NCBI RefSeq assembly: GCF_023283845.1
Contig: NZ_JAKILC010000001.1
Location: 310,001 to 374,000 of the forward strand
Source: Shewanella marinintestina
GTDB taxonomy: Bacteria; Pseudomonadota; Gammaproteobacteria; Enterobacterales; Shewanellaceae
DNA length: 64,000 bases
Reading direction: 5' to 3'
Shown here: positions 16,292 to 26,080 of the stretch, in pieces
Numbering within the stretch: the stretch's first letter is position 1
Layout of the letters: every line of letters begins with the position of its first letter
Translations under genes and position numbers: made by a program
The notes under the pieces: generated by a model
The model's input: only the letters and a program-made list of their open reading frames with translations
Databases searched by the model: none
What the model was told of the DNA's origin: nothing

Positions 16292-18739
16292 GTGACGACC
16301 CTACTTTGGATTTTGGCAATGATTGTGGCGATAGGTGCTTTTGCTTATCTCAGAGTCTCTCTGCTTACCGCCACCCTAGGCACCGCTATTGTATTAGCAA
16401 TAGGTACAGGTATCGGCAATGCAAGTGCAATACTTTGGCTAGTTTTTCTAGCTATTGCTCTGCCCCTTAATGTCAGCTCCTTTAGACAAAATATGATCAC
16501 GCGACCATTGCTTAAAGTGTATCGCGGGATCATGCCTGAAATGTCTTCTACTGAAAAAGAAGCGATTGAAGCAGGAACAACTTGGTGGGAAGCAGACCTA
16601 TTTGCAGGCAAGCCAGACTGGAATAAACTCCACAACTACCCTAAGGCGACATTAAGTGCTGAAGAACAAGCATTTCTTGACGGTCCGGTAGAAGAAGTTT
16701 GCCGCATGTTAAACCAACATCAGGTTTCTCATGAATTAGGTGATTTACCTGAAGAAATTTGGCAATACTTAAAAGACCATGGCTTCTTTGCTATGATCAT
16801 TAAAAAGAAATACGGCGGTTTAGAATATTCAGCTTATGCCCAGTCTCGTGTACTGCAAAAGCTTGCAGGTTTAAGCAGCGAATTAGCATCAACGGTTGGT
16901 GTACCTAACTCTTTAGGCCCAGGTGAACTACTACAGCATTACGGTACTAAAGCTCAGCAAGACCATTATCTCCCCCGCCTAGCGCAAGGATTAGAAGTGC
17001 CTTGTTTTGCCTTAACTAGCCCAGAAGCAGGTAGTGATGCAGGCGCAATTCCTGATTTCGGTATTGTGTGTAAAGGCGAATGGGAAGGTGAAGAAGTTCT
17101 AGGGATGAAGCTCACTTGGAACAAGCGTTACATTACCCTTGCCCCTGTAGCGACTGTTCTTGGTCTTGCATTTAAACTTCGCGACCCAGATCAATTACTG
17201 GGTAATCAAGAAGATTTAGGTATTACCTGCGCCCTTATTCCGACTGATATTGAAGGTGTGGAAACAGGTCGCCGTCACTTCCCACTTAACTGTATGTTCC
17301 AAAATGGCCCTACCCGCGGTAATGATGTCTTTGTACCACTTAGCTTTATTATTGGCGGCGCCGAAATGGCCGGCCAAGGCTGGAGAATGCTCGTAGAATG
17401 TTTATCTGTTGGCCGTGGTATTACTCTGCCATCAAACTCTGCTGGCGGCATTAAAACTGCAGCACTCGCAACCGGCGCCTACGCCCGTATTCGTCGTCAG
17501 TTCAAGCTGCCTATCGGTAAACTAGAAGGTATTGAAGAGCCAATGGCACGTATTGGCGGTAACGCTTACCTAATGGATGCGGTAACCTCTTTAACAACAA
17601 CGGGTATCGACCTTGGTGAGAAACCATCGGTGATTTCTGCCATCGTCAAATATCACCTCACCGATAGAATGCAAAAGTGCGTTATCGATGCCATGGATAT
17701 TCACGGCGGTAAAGGTGTGTGCTTAGGCCCGAACAACTATTTAGGTCGCGGTTATCAAGCAGCACCTATTGCGATTACCGTAGAGGGTGCCAACATTCTT
17801 ACCCGTTCAATGATTATTTATGGTCAAGGTGCAATTCGCTGCCATCCATATGTATTAGCAGAAATGGAATCGGCGTTTGATCCTGATGCAAACAAAGGCT
17901 TACGTGACTTTGATGCAGCTATCTTTGGCCACATTGGATTTACCACCAGCAACCTAGTTCGTAGTTTCTGGATGGGCCTAACCTCTAGCCGTTTCTCTAA
18001 TGCGCCCTATTCAGATAAAACTAAACGCTACTATCAACAAATGAACCGTTTTAGTGCCAATTTAGCGCTGTTATCGGATCTTGCCATGGCAACTCTAGGT
18101 GGCAACCTTAAGCGTAAAGAGCGTATTTCAGCGCGCCTTGGTGACTTACTCAGTCAACTCTACCTTGCCTCAGCGACGCTTAAACGTTACGAAGATGAAG
18201 GCCGTTTAACTGAAGATCTACCATTAGTGCAGTGGGCGGTTGAAGATTCATTGTATAAACTACAATCTTCACTCGATGAGTTACTGGATAACTTCCCTAT
18301 GGGCTTAGGTATTGGACTACGTGCAGTGATCTTCCCATTTGGCCGCCCACTTAAGCGCCCAAGCGATGTGCTTGACCACAAGGTTGCTAAAATTATGCAA
18401 ACGCCTTGTGCCAGTCGTGACCGTTTAGGTAAAGGTCAATTCTGGACGCCAAGCGAGCATAATGCTGTAGGTATTCAAGAAGAAACCTTCAAAGATATCT
18501 TGGCGTCAGAGCCTATTTACGACAAAGTCTGTAAAGCGGCTGGCAAACGCCTTCCTTTTATGTGGCTTGATAAAATCGCAGCAGAAGGTAAAGCACTTGG
18601 TGTATTGAGCGAGTCTGAAATAGCCCTGCTTGAGCGCGCTGAGATTGGTCGAATGAAGTCAATTAATGTTGATGACTTTGACCCTGAAGAACTAAAAGCA
18701 CGTACTCTTGAATATGCAAAGCAGGTGCAAGCCGCATAA
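16292..18739 (+). CDS. fadE: Acyl-CoA dehydrogenase FadE
   Basis: FadE performs the first step of fatty-acid beta-oxidation, forming trans-2-enoyl-CoA with FAD. At 815 residues it equals E. coli FadE (814) and not the short mitochondrial-type enzymes. Two N-terminal hydrophobic segments (residues 1-25 and 35-55) suggest membrane association. Acyl-CoA dehydrogenase core motifs follow: [14 protein letters not shown], the flavin-binding [20 protein letters not shown], and [13 protein letters not shown]. The start is GTG with AAGGAG eight bases upstream. PsrA- and FadR-like sites precede it, and a perfect terminator shared with the convergent radical SAM gene follows. Confidence 0.96.
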   Translation: MTTLLWILAMIVAIGAFAYLRVSLLTATLGTAIVLAIGTGIGNASAILWLVFLAIALPLNVSSFRQNMITRPLLKVYRGIMPEMSSTEKEAIEAGTTWWEADLFAGKPDWNKLHNYPKATLSAEEQAFLDGPVEEVCRMLNQHQVSHELGDLPEEIWQYLKDHGFFAMIIKKKYGGLEYSAYAQSRVLQKLAGLSSELASTVGVPNSLGPGELLQHYGTKAQQDHYLPRLAQGLEVPCFALTSPEAGSDAGAIPDFGIVCKGEWEGEEVLGMKLTWNKRYITLAPVATVLGLAFKLRDPDQLLGNQEDLGITCALIPTDIEGVETGRRHFPLNCMFQNGPTRGNDVFVPLSFIIGGAEMAGQGWRMLVECLSVGRGITLPSNSAGGIKTAALATGAYARIRRQFKLPIGKLEGIEEPMARIGGNAYLMDAVTSLTTTGIDLGEKPSVISAIVKYHLTDRMQKCVIDAMDIHGGKGVCLGPNNYLGRGYQAAPIAITVEGANILTRSMIIYGQGAIRCHPYVLAEMESAFDPDANKGLRDFDAAIFGHIGFTTSNLVRSFWMGLTSSRFSNAPYSDKTKRYYQQMNRFSANLALLSDLAMATLGGNLKRKERISARLGDLLSQLYLASATLKRYEDEGRLTEDLPLVQWAVEDSLYKLQSSLDELLDNFPMGLGIGLRAVIFPFGRPLKRPSDVLDHKVAKIMQTPCASRDRLGKGQFWTPSEHNAVGIQEETFKDILASEPIYDKVCKAAGKRLPFMWLDKIAAEGKALGVLSESEIALLERAEIGRMKSINVDDFDPEELKARTLEYAKQVQAA

Positions 18740-18759
18740 TTGCTAAACCGAGCGCATAG

Positions 18760-18792
18760 AAAAGGCTTAAGTATTAACTTAAGCCTTTTTTT
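18760..18792. terminator. Bidirectional terminator after fadE
   Basis: A 13-bp perfect stem (AAAAGGCTTAAGT and complement), 4-base loop and a long T run on the plus strand; the A run gives a shorter U tract for the convergent gene. Confidence 0.9.
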
Positions 18793-18831
18793 ATACCATT
18801 GACTCAAAAGGCTAAGTGCTAAATCAAAACA

Positions 18832-20118
18832 CTAAGCAGCCAATTCAATAGCTTGCTCACGCAGATAGTCCATGCCCGCTAAGAATCCACTAAACATTTT
18901 TAACGCAATAAATTGCCCCGCCTCTGTCGTAAAATAACTATCACTTCGCTTAATGAGTGCACCAGAAGCTAATAAATATGCTAACTCAACAGGGAAAGCT
19001 TGCCACAAGCTCATACCGGTATGGGCTTTAAACAGATCATTATCTAAATGACCTTTGCCCATCATAATCATTAAATGGTGTTGATTTATCGACTTTACGC
19101 TTAGCAATTTATGATGGCTTGTCCCAACGCCACCGCGATTAATTAATTGAATATACTTATCGATATTAAAGCTTGAAATCTGAAATTGCTCCCCAAAACG
19201 ACCAAATGCGCCAGAGCCTACACCAAAGCAGTTTTCGCCATCTAATACATATTTATTCTCGACGGCTTGACCAAAGTTACGGCTATAGGTCCAAGGGAAC
19301 TCCATTATATAGCGATCTGACATTACCTGCTTAACCGCCAGAAATTGGGGAAATAGCTCTTTAGCTTCGCCCACTAAACATTGAGACTTTTTGCGACTCT
19401 TACCTATCCCGATAGTCAACGGGTATGTAGTTATTTGATCAGGCTCCAATTGGATCATCCGCTTAATATCGCTCACCACACTACCTGGAGTCTGGCCTTT
19501 GAACCCGTACATTAAGTCCACATTAACCGTAGGAAATAGTTCAATTCCGCGCTTAATATCTATTGCTTGTTCATCGCCAGATCCAAATTTTTCAAAGCGA
19601 CCACTGGCTTTTAATATTCTATCGTCAAAGCTCTGTAGTCCAATAGACATACGATCTACTAAGCCGTTAAGTATTTCAGGATTACCAGTCCTAAAGTAAC
19701 TTGGATCGGTTTCGCAAGAGACCTCTCTAACTGTCGTTAAGCTTTTAATTAGCTCGATAGTTTTAACTAATTCATCTTCTAATATTGTCGTTGTACCACC
19801 GCCAATATATACCCGGTTAAACCGCAGCCCTCCTTCTATCACACGGCGTATTTCTTTTCGCAATGCTTGAAAATATTCAAGGGCTTTCTCTTGATTGTAT
19901 TTAATTTTGTGAAACGAGCAGAAACGGCAAAGAGTATGGCAAAAAGGAATGTGAATATAGAGGGTTTCGATATGCTGCTCTAGGGTAAAACCTACTGATG
20001 ACGTTAAGATCGGCAGCGCTTTCGCATCCGCTAAGCTTAGCGATTGTGTAATCGTACGCTGCATAACAAAATCAAGGCTTTGTGTTGTTAAACTTAAACG
20101 TAAATCGGTAAATGACAT
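18832..20118 (-). CDS. HemN-like radical SAM protein (coproporphyrinogen dehydrogenase-related)
   Basis: The 428-residue protein has the radical SAM cluster motif CxxxCxxC at Cys60, Cys64 and Cys67 (HIPFCHTLCRFC), followed by YIGGGTTT, which binds S-adenosylmethionine, and RMSIGLQSFDD, all typical of the HemN/HemW/HutW group. It has the HemN-type phenylalanine after the last cysteine of the usual CxxxCxxC-like pattern displaced (FCSF), and a divergent C-terminus. It may therefore be a HutW/ChuW-like haem-degradation enzyme or another tetrapyrrole enzyme, not the anaerobic coproporphyrinogen oxidase itself. No hut or haem-uptake genes are adjacent. AAGGTGAG lies five bases before the start. 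Confidence 0.8.
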   Translation of the reverse strand: MSFTDLRLSLTTQSLDFVMQRTITQSLSLADAKALPILTSSVGFTLEQHIETLYIHIPFCHTLCRFCSFHKIKYNQEKALEYFQALRKEIRRVIEGGLRFNRVYIGGGTTTILEDELVKTIELIKSLTTVREVSCETDPSYFRTGNPEILNGLVDRMSIGLQSFDDRILKASGRFEKFGSGDEQAIDIKRGIELFPTVNVDLMYGFKGQTPGSVVSDIKRMIQLEPDQITTYPLTIGIGKSRKKSQCLVGEAKELFPQFLAVKQVMSDRYIMEFPWTYSRNFGQAVENKYVLDGENCFGVGSGAFGRFGEQFQISSFNIDKYIQLINRGGVGTSHHKLLSVKSINQHHLMIMMGKGHLDNDLFKAHTGMSLWQAFPVELAYLLASGALIKRSDSYFTTEAGQFIALKMFSGFLAGMDYLREQAIELAA

Positions 20119-20416
20119 AACTCACCTTGTGATGATGAATTTACCTGAGCCCAGGTAAGTAAGTATCTAATACCTTACTCTTTGATTATATTTAAAAGTG
20201 TGTTGTATGGCTGATGTTTAGCTATCCACTTATCCTCTTATACTAAGTCTGTCACAGAACAACGTATTGATCTCAAAACTTATAAACAATACCAGATGCA
20301 AATGCTCTCAGTTTTGAGTTTACTTGTTAGTTAAAGTGGTTGATATCGCAATATAGTTTAAAATTAATACCTATCAGCGATATGCATATATTTGCTATCA
20401 AGGAAATTGTAGCACC
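20119..20416. other. Intergenic stretch between divergent genes
   Basis: About 300 bases hold the divergent promoters of the HemN-like gene and the small membrane-protein gene. I see no RNA gene, open frame with a ribosome site or strong operator here. Confidence 0.5.
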
Positions 20417-20827
20417 ATGAAAAAACATACTGTAAAGCTTGGCTTTATTGCCGCAGCACTGATGAACCTCGGCGGTGTATTAATCTTTTCTCGATTTTTC
20501 AGTAACTCAATCATTAATCAAGCCGACCCAGTTGTAATGTCAAACTTTGGTTTATTGATGATTTGCATATGGGGACTTGTTTTTTTGGCTGCAGCATTTA
20601 TTGAGTCCAATGTGAAATGGCTAGCTGCCGCGTTTACTGTTGAAAAATTGGTTTATGTGGTGTCTTGGTGCCGCTGGCTATTAAATAATGACTTAACAAG
20701 TGTTTATGAAAAAGATCTATTTGCCGGTATTTTTTACAGTATCTATGGGGTAAACGATTTGATATTTATGATTTTTTTCGCAATGATATTTTTTAGCCAA
20801 CGCGAAGCTACTCACACAAAAAACTAA
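20417..20827 (+). CDS. Small four-helix membrane protein, function unknown
   Basis: The 136-residue product has four hydrophobic segments (about residues 8-28, 43-63, 65-88 and 103-128) joined by short loops, with a short charged C-terminal tail. The first segment begins directly after MKKHTVK, so it may be uncleaved. A second-helix stretch LMICIWGLVFLAAAFIES and the pair SWCRWLL are distinctive, but I do not recognise the family. An AAGGAA lies 12 bases before the ATG, a somewhat long spacing. It is a single gene between a divergent and a convergent neighbour. Confidence 0.7.
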   Translation: MKKHTVKLGFIAAALMNLGGVLIFSRFFSNSIINQADPVVMSNFGLLMICIWGLVFLAAAFIESNVKWLAAAFTVEKLVYVVSWCRWLLNNDLTSVYEKDLFAGIFYSIYGVNDLIFMIFFAMIFFSQREATHTKN

Positions 20828-20899
20828 CGCAGCAAGTAATACTCGATGACAGTCAAAACTCATCAGATTATTACGTACGCTGCGCTATCTGTTTACCTG

Positions 20900-22759
20900 C
20901 TAATTTTTTTCAATAAATTCAATATCTTTACCATTTCTATGATTTGGCTCATTCTCACTAACGATATCTTGTTTTACAGCGTCTGCAGGGATCAGACTAA
21001 TCAGCTCAACTCCCGAGAGTAGCTCAAGCTCTGCAGCAGCACTTATTAACCTTACTTTACCGTCTTGCAAATAAATAAGTGGGATCGCGCTTTGGCCATA
21101 TTGCTCCATAAACATGGTGAAATTAAAGCTATCTGTGAGGCGTGTACTTTTAATACCAGCCCCTTTCGCCATTAAGCTTGCCAGTTTTGAGTAAGAAACC
21201 CCTTCCCCAAATAAACATAACCGCTTTAAATATGACTCAGATAGCTGATGCCTTGCACTCGATGCTTCACCATTATTGAGACCAAATACTTTTTCTTCGC
21301 CAAATACATCTTGAAAATAAAAACTAACTAATGGATTTAGCTGTCTATATGGAGACACGACTAATACTCGTCCGATCCCCGCCATGTTCATATGGTTTTC
21401 AGCATGCTCTGACGCTGGATTACCAAAATATACCGGAATATTGTCCATACGAGCCTGCCGTATGTTGTCCCAGTTATTGTCTGCAAGTAATACGGTAACG
21501 CCTTTCGATTGCAATGTTTTAGCCAAAGCACGTGAAAAACTCGAGGCACCGAACATTAGTAAACCTTGAGAAGAATCAGCCGTAACACCAAGTATTTTCG
21601 CCCATCTTCCCGCCGTGAGACTTTGAATAACAACGGTACCGATAATAATGAGAAACACCAAGGGCACAATCATTTCGGCGCCTTTAATACCAATGGCTTC
21701 AAGTTTAATCGCAAACAAAGACGAGACAGCTGCGGCAACAATACCGCGTGGTGCAACCCAGCTTAAAAACCATTTATCACCGCTAGATAAAGACGTCCCT
21801 ACACCACAACACCAAATACTTAACGGTCTTGCAATCAACATCACCACTGCAAGTAATGCTAAACCTTCCCAACCCAGACTTAGCAATGCATCTGCATTCA
21901 AGCGAGCTGCCAATAGAATAAATAACGCCGAAATAAGCAGAACCGTAAGTGTTTCTTTAAACTCTAGAATATCGGCAATATCTACGCCCTTCATATTTGC
22001 GAGCCATATTCCCATCACTGTTACTGACAATAGCCCTGCTTCTTCTTGTAACAAGTTCGAGCCAACAAAAACTGCTAACATTAAAGTCAGCACAGCCGTA
22101 TTGCGTAAGTAATGAGGCAACAGATTATTGCGTAAAACAAGGCCGACTAAATACCCACTAGCCACACCAAAGCCAAGCCCTACCGCGAGCATGGCACTTA
22201 ATGCATGTAACACATGTGTCGTCGGATCGGCAGCGACTGCAATATATTCAAACACTAAAACAGCGAGTAAAGCCCCAATTGGATCAATGACGATCCCCTC
22301 CCAGCGCAATATGCTCGCAAGTTCTGTCTTGGGCCGCACGCTTCGGAGCATTGGCACGATAACCGTAGGCCCTGTAACGACAACCAGTGCACCAAACAAC
22401 AATGCCATTGACCATTCAAAGTCGAGGAGGTAGAAGGTGCCAACGGTAATACAAGCCCATGTAATCACGGTGCCTAAAGTCACTAGCCGAGTAACCATAG
22501 CACCGTGCTCTTGGATCTCTTTGAAGTTTAGGGTTAATGCCCCCTCAAATAAAATAACGGCAACACCCAGAGAAATAATAGGAAAAAGTAAATCGCCAAA
22601 AATAACATCTGGCTGTAAAAAACCTAAGCCTGGACCTAATAATAGGCCACAAAGTAATAGCGGTAAGATGGCAGGCAGTCGTAATTTCCAACCTATCCAC
22701 TGACAAAACAGTGATAAAACACCTAGCAAAGCAAGCATCGCAGTGATCTGCTCCAGCAT
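20900..22759 (-). CDS. CPA1/NhaP-type cation:proton antiporter with C-terminal TrkA-N-like domain
   Basis: The 619-residue protein has about 12 transmembrane helices (residues 1-385) of the Na+/H+ exchanger superfamily. The sequences LGVAVILFEGALTL, VTGPTVIVPMLRSVRP and WEGIVIDPIGALLAVL are diagnostic of the NhaP group; the ND/DP-like acidic residues for ion exchange lie in the last. After it comes a Rossmann-like segment (LLMFGASSFSRALAKTLQSKG, about 397-480) similar to TrkA-N/RCK domains, which suggests gating by a nucleotide. The transported cation (Na+ or K+) cannot be told. A 16-base palindrome lies 21 bases upstream of the start. Confidence 0.88.
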   Translation of the reverse strand: MLEQITAMLALLGVLSLFCQWIGWKLRLPAILPLLLCGLLLGPGLGFLQPDVIFGDLLFPIISLGVAVILFEGALTLNFKEIQEHGAMVTRLVTLGTVITWACITVGTFYLLDFEWSMALLFGALVVVTGPTVIVPMLRSVRPKTELASILRWEGIVIDPIGALLAVLVFEYIAVAADPTTHVLHALSAMLAVGLGFGVASGYLVGLVLRNNLLPHYLRNTAVLTLMLAVFVGSNLLQEEAGLLSVTVMGIWLANMKGVDIADILEFKETLTVLLISALFILLAARLNADALLSLGWEGLALLAVVMLIARPLSIWCCGVGTSLSSGDKWFLSWVAPRGIVAAAVSSLFAIKLEAIGIKGAEMIVPLVFLIIIGTVVIQSLTAGRWAKILGVTADSSQGLLMFGASSFSRALAKTLQSKGVTVLLADNNWDNIRQARMDNIPVYFGNPASEHAENHMNMAGIGRVLVVSPYRQLNPLVSFYFQDVFGEEKVFGLNNGEASSARHQLSESYLKRLCLFGEGVSYSKLASLMAKGAGIKSTRLTDSFNFTMFMEQYGQSAIPLIYLQDGKVRLISAAAELELLSGVELISLIPADAVKQDIVSENEPNHRNGKDIEFIEKN

Positions 22760-22779
22760 AGCCTATTTCCTTATCTGAA

Positions 22780-22795
22780 CGTTTCAAGTGAAACG
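22780..22795. promoter_or_regulatory. Perfect palindrome upstream of the antiporter gene
   Basis: CGTTTCAAGTGAAACG has two 7-base arms and a 2-base centre, 21 bases before the antiporter ATG. Its symmetry and position suit a dimeric repressor, but I cannot name the regulator. Confidence 0.45.
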
Positions 22796-23226
22796 ATGTT
22801 TGTTAAAACATGCTGTTGAGTGTAAAAACTATAGTCAAACCTGAGTAAAATACGATAACACCAAGAAAAGTAAATCAAAATTATCGTTAAATATTCTAGA
22901 TGAGTAAGATTAAAGCTAACCAGGATTATACTTAAGGGTTAATTTAGAGAGCTGCAACTGCGTTAGTAAACATTCAATGACGGGCTCGAGCCGTTAAGCA
23001 ATAAGTCATCATTTAAGCAGAGAAAAATCGGTAAGAGAAATTAGGAGTGAAAAGTGAACAATACCTGCGAATTATCGATTGCTGATTTAAATCCTATTTG
23101 CAGAGCTAATGTGTCACGATATTAATGGAGTGATGCTAAATGAATTTTTCAATGTCAATTACAGATAATTCTACTTGTTCCGTTAAACTTGGTTATCAGC
23201 TCCTCAAGAACATTAATCTAGTAACG
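22796..23226. other. Gene-free stretch upstream of the antiporter and beyond the tRNA terminator
   Basis: About 430 bases, AT-rich, without a convincing gene. It should contain the antiporter promoter. A 23-codon frame from a GTG at 23054, with AGGAG six bases before it, is the only coding hint, and is weak. Confidence 0.45.
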
Positions 23227-23261
23227 AAAAAAGCCTTCACATTCCTGTGAAGGCTTTTTCC
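23227..23261 (-). terminator. Terminator of the tRNA-Asp operon
   Basis: A 14-bp perfect stem (AAAAAGCCTTCACA and complement) with a 4-base loop and T run on the minus strand, immediately after the last tRNA gene. The flanking runs also permit plus-strand termination. Confidence 0.9.
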
Positions 23262-23268
23262 TTTGTGT

Positions 23269-23345
23269 TGGCGGAGCGGACGGGACTCGAACCCGCGACC
23301 CCCGGCGTGACAGGCCGGTATTCTAACCAACTGAACTACCGCTCC
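23269..23345 (-). tRNA. tRNA-Asp (GUC), third copy of the operon
   Basis: The 77-base minus-strand sequence folds as tRNA-Asp: acceptor GGAGCGG, anticodon loop with GTC, T-arm GTTCGAGTC and an encoded CCA end. It is identical to the two copies upstream. Confidence 0.97.
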
Positions 23346-23441
23346 TAAACTTTTAAGAAATCAGTGTTTCGATTTCTAAAGTCATTGTTATGTCACTAAC
23401 ATGACTTATTACTAACTAATAATTAGTTAGCTCTACTAAAT

Positions 23442-23518
23442 TGGCGGAGCGGACGGGACTCGAACCCGCGACCCCCGGCGTGACAGGCCGGTATTCTAAC
23501 CAACTGAACTACCGCTCC
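23442..23518 (-). tRNA. tRNA-Asp (GUC), second copy of the operon
   Basis: Identical 77-base tRNA-Asp with GTC anticodon and encoded CCA. The spacers on both sides share a TGTTATGTCACTAACA inverted repeat, which points to tandem duplication of a gene-plus-spacer unit. Confidence 0.97.
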
Positions 23519-23595
23519 AAAACTTTTAGAAATCCTGTTTGGACCTCCAGCTACTTGTTATGTCACTAACAAATAACTAAAATTTAGCACTTGAT

Positions 23596-23672
23596 TGGCG
23601 GAGCGGACGGGACTCGAACCCGCGACCCCCGGCGTGACAGGCCGGTATTCTAACCAACTGAACTACCGCTCC
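23596..23672 (-). tRNA. tRNA-Asp (GUC), promoter-proximal copy
   Basis: Identical 77-base tRNA-Asp with GTC anticodon and encoded CCA; the first gene transcribed from the promoter at 23689-23717. Confidence 0.97.
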
Positions 23673-23688
23673 ACATCAAGTGCGGTGA

Positions 23689-23717
23689 ATAATACGTAGA
23701 GAGAGGTAGTCCGTCAA
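23689..23717 (-). promoter_or_regulatory. Strong sigma-70 promoter of the tRNA-Asp operon
   Basis: On the minus strand TTGACG (23712-23717) and TATTAT (23689-23694) are separated by exactly 17 bases. A GC-containing discriminator (TCACCGC) follows, as is usual for stable-RNA promoters under stringent control. Confidence 0.85.
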
Positions 23718-23930
23718 TAATTTTTTATAAGATTTTTACTGACTAGTCGAAAAACGAACAATCCGATTTAAAGTTAAACATTTACCACTCTAAAATGAGG
23801 TTTTAAACAGCTTTGGTTTCAAGCAGCTAAGGAGCATTTTCGACAGTGTTTGCTACGTTTTCATTTTCAAACGTCTATATATTCATTAAATGACGCTTTT
23901 TTCATACTTTATCCTGATGCCTTTTTAACG

Positions 23931-25268
23931 CTATGATTTACTAGAAAAGCTTTCGTCATTTGCCTCAGGCATTGTCAAATCAATTTGATCAAGCTCAAGT
24001 AACATTTTCTCTCGGCGAACTTCTTTTTCTAAGCGCTCTTCTGTGGCTGCTAACGCCTTTTTGAGGTTACTGCGTTTACGCATAATGAGTAGCACTAATA
24101 CACCCAACAATATCAATGCGCCATTTATCGAAGCAATTAACACAATAGCTTTATCTTTTGCCTGCTGTTCTTGCACTCTAGCAACGGCGTCAGCTTTAGC
24201 AGCTAACTCTTCTTTACTTGGTGGTGGTTCCGGAGGCCTTACCAAATTAAAAAATAGTTCAGGCAAACTTAGGTATATTTCGCGGCTATTAACAGTCGTA
24301 GTTACAGCATTAATTTTGATGTCATAACTGCCAAAGTCTATCACTTTAGGTAAAGCAATCTTTGTTTGCGCTTGATTGAAATCAGTCAGCTGTACGGGAA
24401 CTCTTTTACCGGTTGGTCCTAAGATTTCCAAATCAAGGTGGGTCTGTTCAAGTTTGATAACTTGTTCATCAAGGCTAATATTTAGCGTCCAAATACCGCT
24501 ATTTGGATCATCTGGAGTTAACAGCTCAATGTCGATAGGACGTTTAGAGAGTCTAAAAGCTTGATTGTATTCACGGTCAAGCACTGCATTCTTTGCTCTT
24601 ACTTGCAGCGTATAATCGCCCCAAGGTTGCTCTAGGTCTAAGTCACTGGTAAAAACCCCATCATCAGGACGTTCATCGAGTTCTTCACCATTATCTCGGT
24701 AAGCGCCGACGATAAAAGTACCTGCAACATAATTTTCATCAGCGGGATTATTCTCACTAATAAAACGTGCAGTCCAGTTCATCATAAAATCTAAGCCTGG
24801 TAAGCGAACTTTCTCTTCGTCGCCAAGTAACCTAGCGGTTACTTTTACTCGCTCACCTTGAAACAAAGGTTGCGGGAGGGGGTCAACATCAATCGATAAA
24901 GTAGACACTTTATCGATAACTGAGCCATCAACAACTTGGCCAATTAACTGCCAAGGGCCAGGCATAGGCTTTTTTATGGTGATCATGTCACCAGTCAACC
25001 CTTCCATCCAGCTCACGCTATCATCTGGGAAGCGGTTTACATACCATTTGCTACCGTCAGGGCGAACGATAATAACCGGCGCACTACCATACTCTCTATG
25101 AATAAGTAACGTCATCGAGTCGACCATATGATCGACTCTGAAGCGGTTTTTTAATTCTGAAGCATTTTTAGATAACAGTACGTCAGCTATCGCAACGCTG
25201 CTAAATAAAAAATAGCTAATAAAGAAAACAACAAAAAAGTTAACTCTTCTAGTCATAGAGAGGCTCAT
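23931..25268 (-). CDS. Membrane-anchored periplasmic protein, probably TIGR03503 family, function unknown
   Basis: This 445-residue protein has an N-terminal signal sequence (hydrophobic residues 10-28), a long beta-rich periplasmic region with Ig-like repeats (PVIIVRPDGSKWYV, ERVKVTARLLGDEE, PWGDYTLQVRAKN), one C-terminal transmembrane helix (about 378-397) and a charged cytoplasmic tail that could form a coiled coil. I believe it is the conserved protein family TIGR03503 found in shewanellae and vibrios, whose role is unknown. It begins 10 bases after the dnaQ stop and so is probably cotranscribed, although no strong ribosome site is visible. Confidence 0.75.
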   Translation of the reverse strand: MSLSMTRRVNFFVVFFISYFLFSSVAIADVLLSKNASELKNRFRVDHMVDSMTLLIHREYGSAPVIIVRPDGSKWYVNRFPDDSVSWMEGLTGDMITIKKPMPGPWQLIGQVVDGSVIDKVSTLSIDVDPLPQPLFQGERVKVTARLLGDEEKVRLPGLDFMMNWTARFISENNPADENYVAGTFIVGAYRDNGEELDERPDDGVFTSDLDLEQPWGDYTLQVRAKNAVLDREYNQAFRLSKRPIDIELLTPDDPNSGIWTLNISLDEQVIKLEQTHLDLEILGPTGKRVPVQLTDFNQAQTKIALPKVIDFGSYDIKINAVTTTVNSREIYLSLPELFFNLVRPPEPPPSKEELAAKADAVARVQEQQAKDKAIVLIASINGALILLGVLVLLIMRKRSNLKKALAATEERLEKEVRREKMLLELDQIDLTMPEANDESFSSKS

Positions 25269-25278
25269 AAAATGAGGA

Positions 25279-26007
25279 TTATCCGCGCCAGAGGCATTGT
25301 CCTGATTTAGCGACTAAATCTAATCGCTCTTCATGTCTTATCAGTTCATCGGCCGTTGCAGCGATCACTTTAAGTTTTGTTCTCTCTGAGCTTAAACGAT
25401 TTATCCCGCCGCCCTCTTGGCCTGCCTTTTCACTTGAAAGATTAAATTTAGTCTGACCACCTGTCATCAACAGATATACGTCAGCCAAAATCTCAGCATC
25501 GAGTAATGCACCGTGGAGATCACGAGCGGAGTTATCAATGCCGTAACGCTTACATAAGGCATCTAGGTTATTCTTTTGACCTGGGTGCAAGAACTTGGCG
25601 ATTTCCAGCGAATCAAGCACTTGGCAAATATCAGCTGTTTTCGGCCCTAAAGGCTGCAACATCGAAAATTCATGGTCCATAAAGCTAACGTCGAAGTTCG
25701 CGTTATGTGCCACAATTTCTGCGCCATCAATAAACTCTATAAAACTCTGCGCAACTTGATGAAACTTAGGTTTATCTGCAACAAATTCGTTAGTGATACC
25801 GTGAACCGCAATCGCTTCTTCATCAATCGGTTGTTGCGGATTGATATACTCATGATAATGGCGACCAGTCAGACGACGGTTAATAACTTCAACACAACCA
25901 ATTTCAATAATTCTGTGGCCTAAATAAATTGGACCGCTCGATTGGTTCATACCAGTAGTTTCGGTATCGAGAATAATTTGTCGCTTCGCGCTTGAAACAA
26001 TATTCAT
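25279..26007 (-). CDS. dnaQ: DNA polymerase III epsilon subunit (3'-5' proofreading exonuclease)
   Basis: DnaQ is the proofreading exonuclease of the replicative polymerase. The DEDDh motifs are all present in the 242-residue product: ILDTETTGMN (catalytic Asp and Glu), AHNANFDVSFMDHEF and DLHGALLDAEILADVYL (His and Asp). The C-terminal third, which includes the QTKFNL stretch likely to bind the beta clamp, tethers it to the alpha subunit. It is divergent from rnhA across 73 bases, the same arrangement as in E. coli, where the two promoters overlap. Confidence 0.97.
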   Translation of the reverse strand: MNIVSSAKRQIILDTETTGMNQSSGPIYLGHRIIEIGCVEVINRRLTGRHYHEYINPQQPIDEEAIAVHGITNEFVADKPKFHQVAQSFIEFIDGAEIVAHNANFDVSFMDHEFSMLQPLGPKTADICQVLDSLEIAKFLHPGQKNNLDALCKRYGIDNSARDLHGALLDAEILADVYLLMTGGQTKFNLSSEKAGQEGGGINRLSSERTKLKVIAATADELIRHEERLDLVAKSGQCLWRG

Positions 26008-26080
26008 ATGAATTTTTACATTTCTCAGTTAAATTTTTTGGGTATACTCGCCCAGCAATTATAGCTATGGTAGCAACTTG

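Noticed and set aside
21648-22443. Plus-strand frames inside the antiporter gene
   Set aside because: They oppose a well-conserved membrane protein and have the composition of an antisense frame.
23054-23125. Small frame of 23 codons with AGGAG before a GTG
   Set aside because: Very short, no helix or motif, no repeated pattern; the ribosome-like site alone is not enough.
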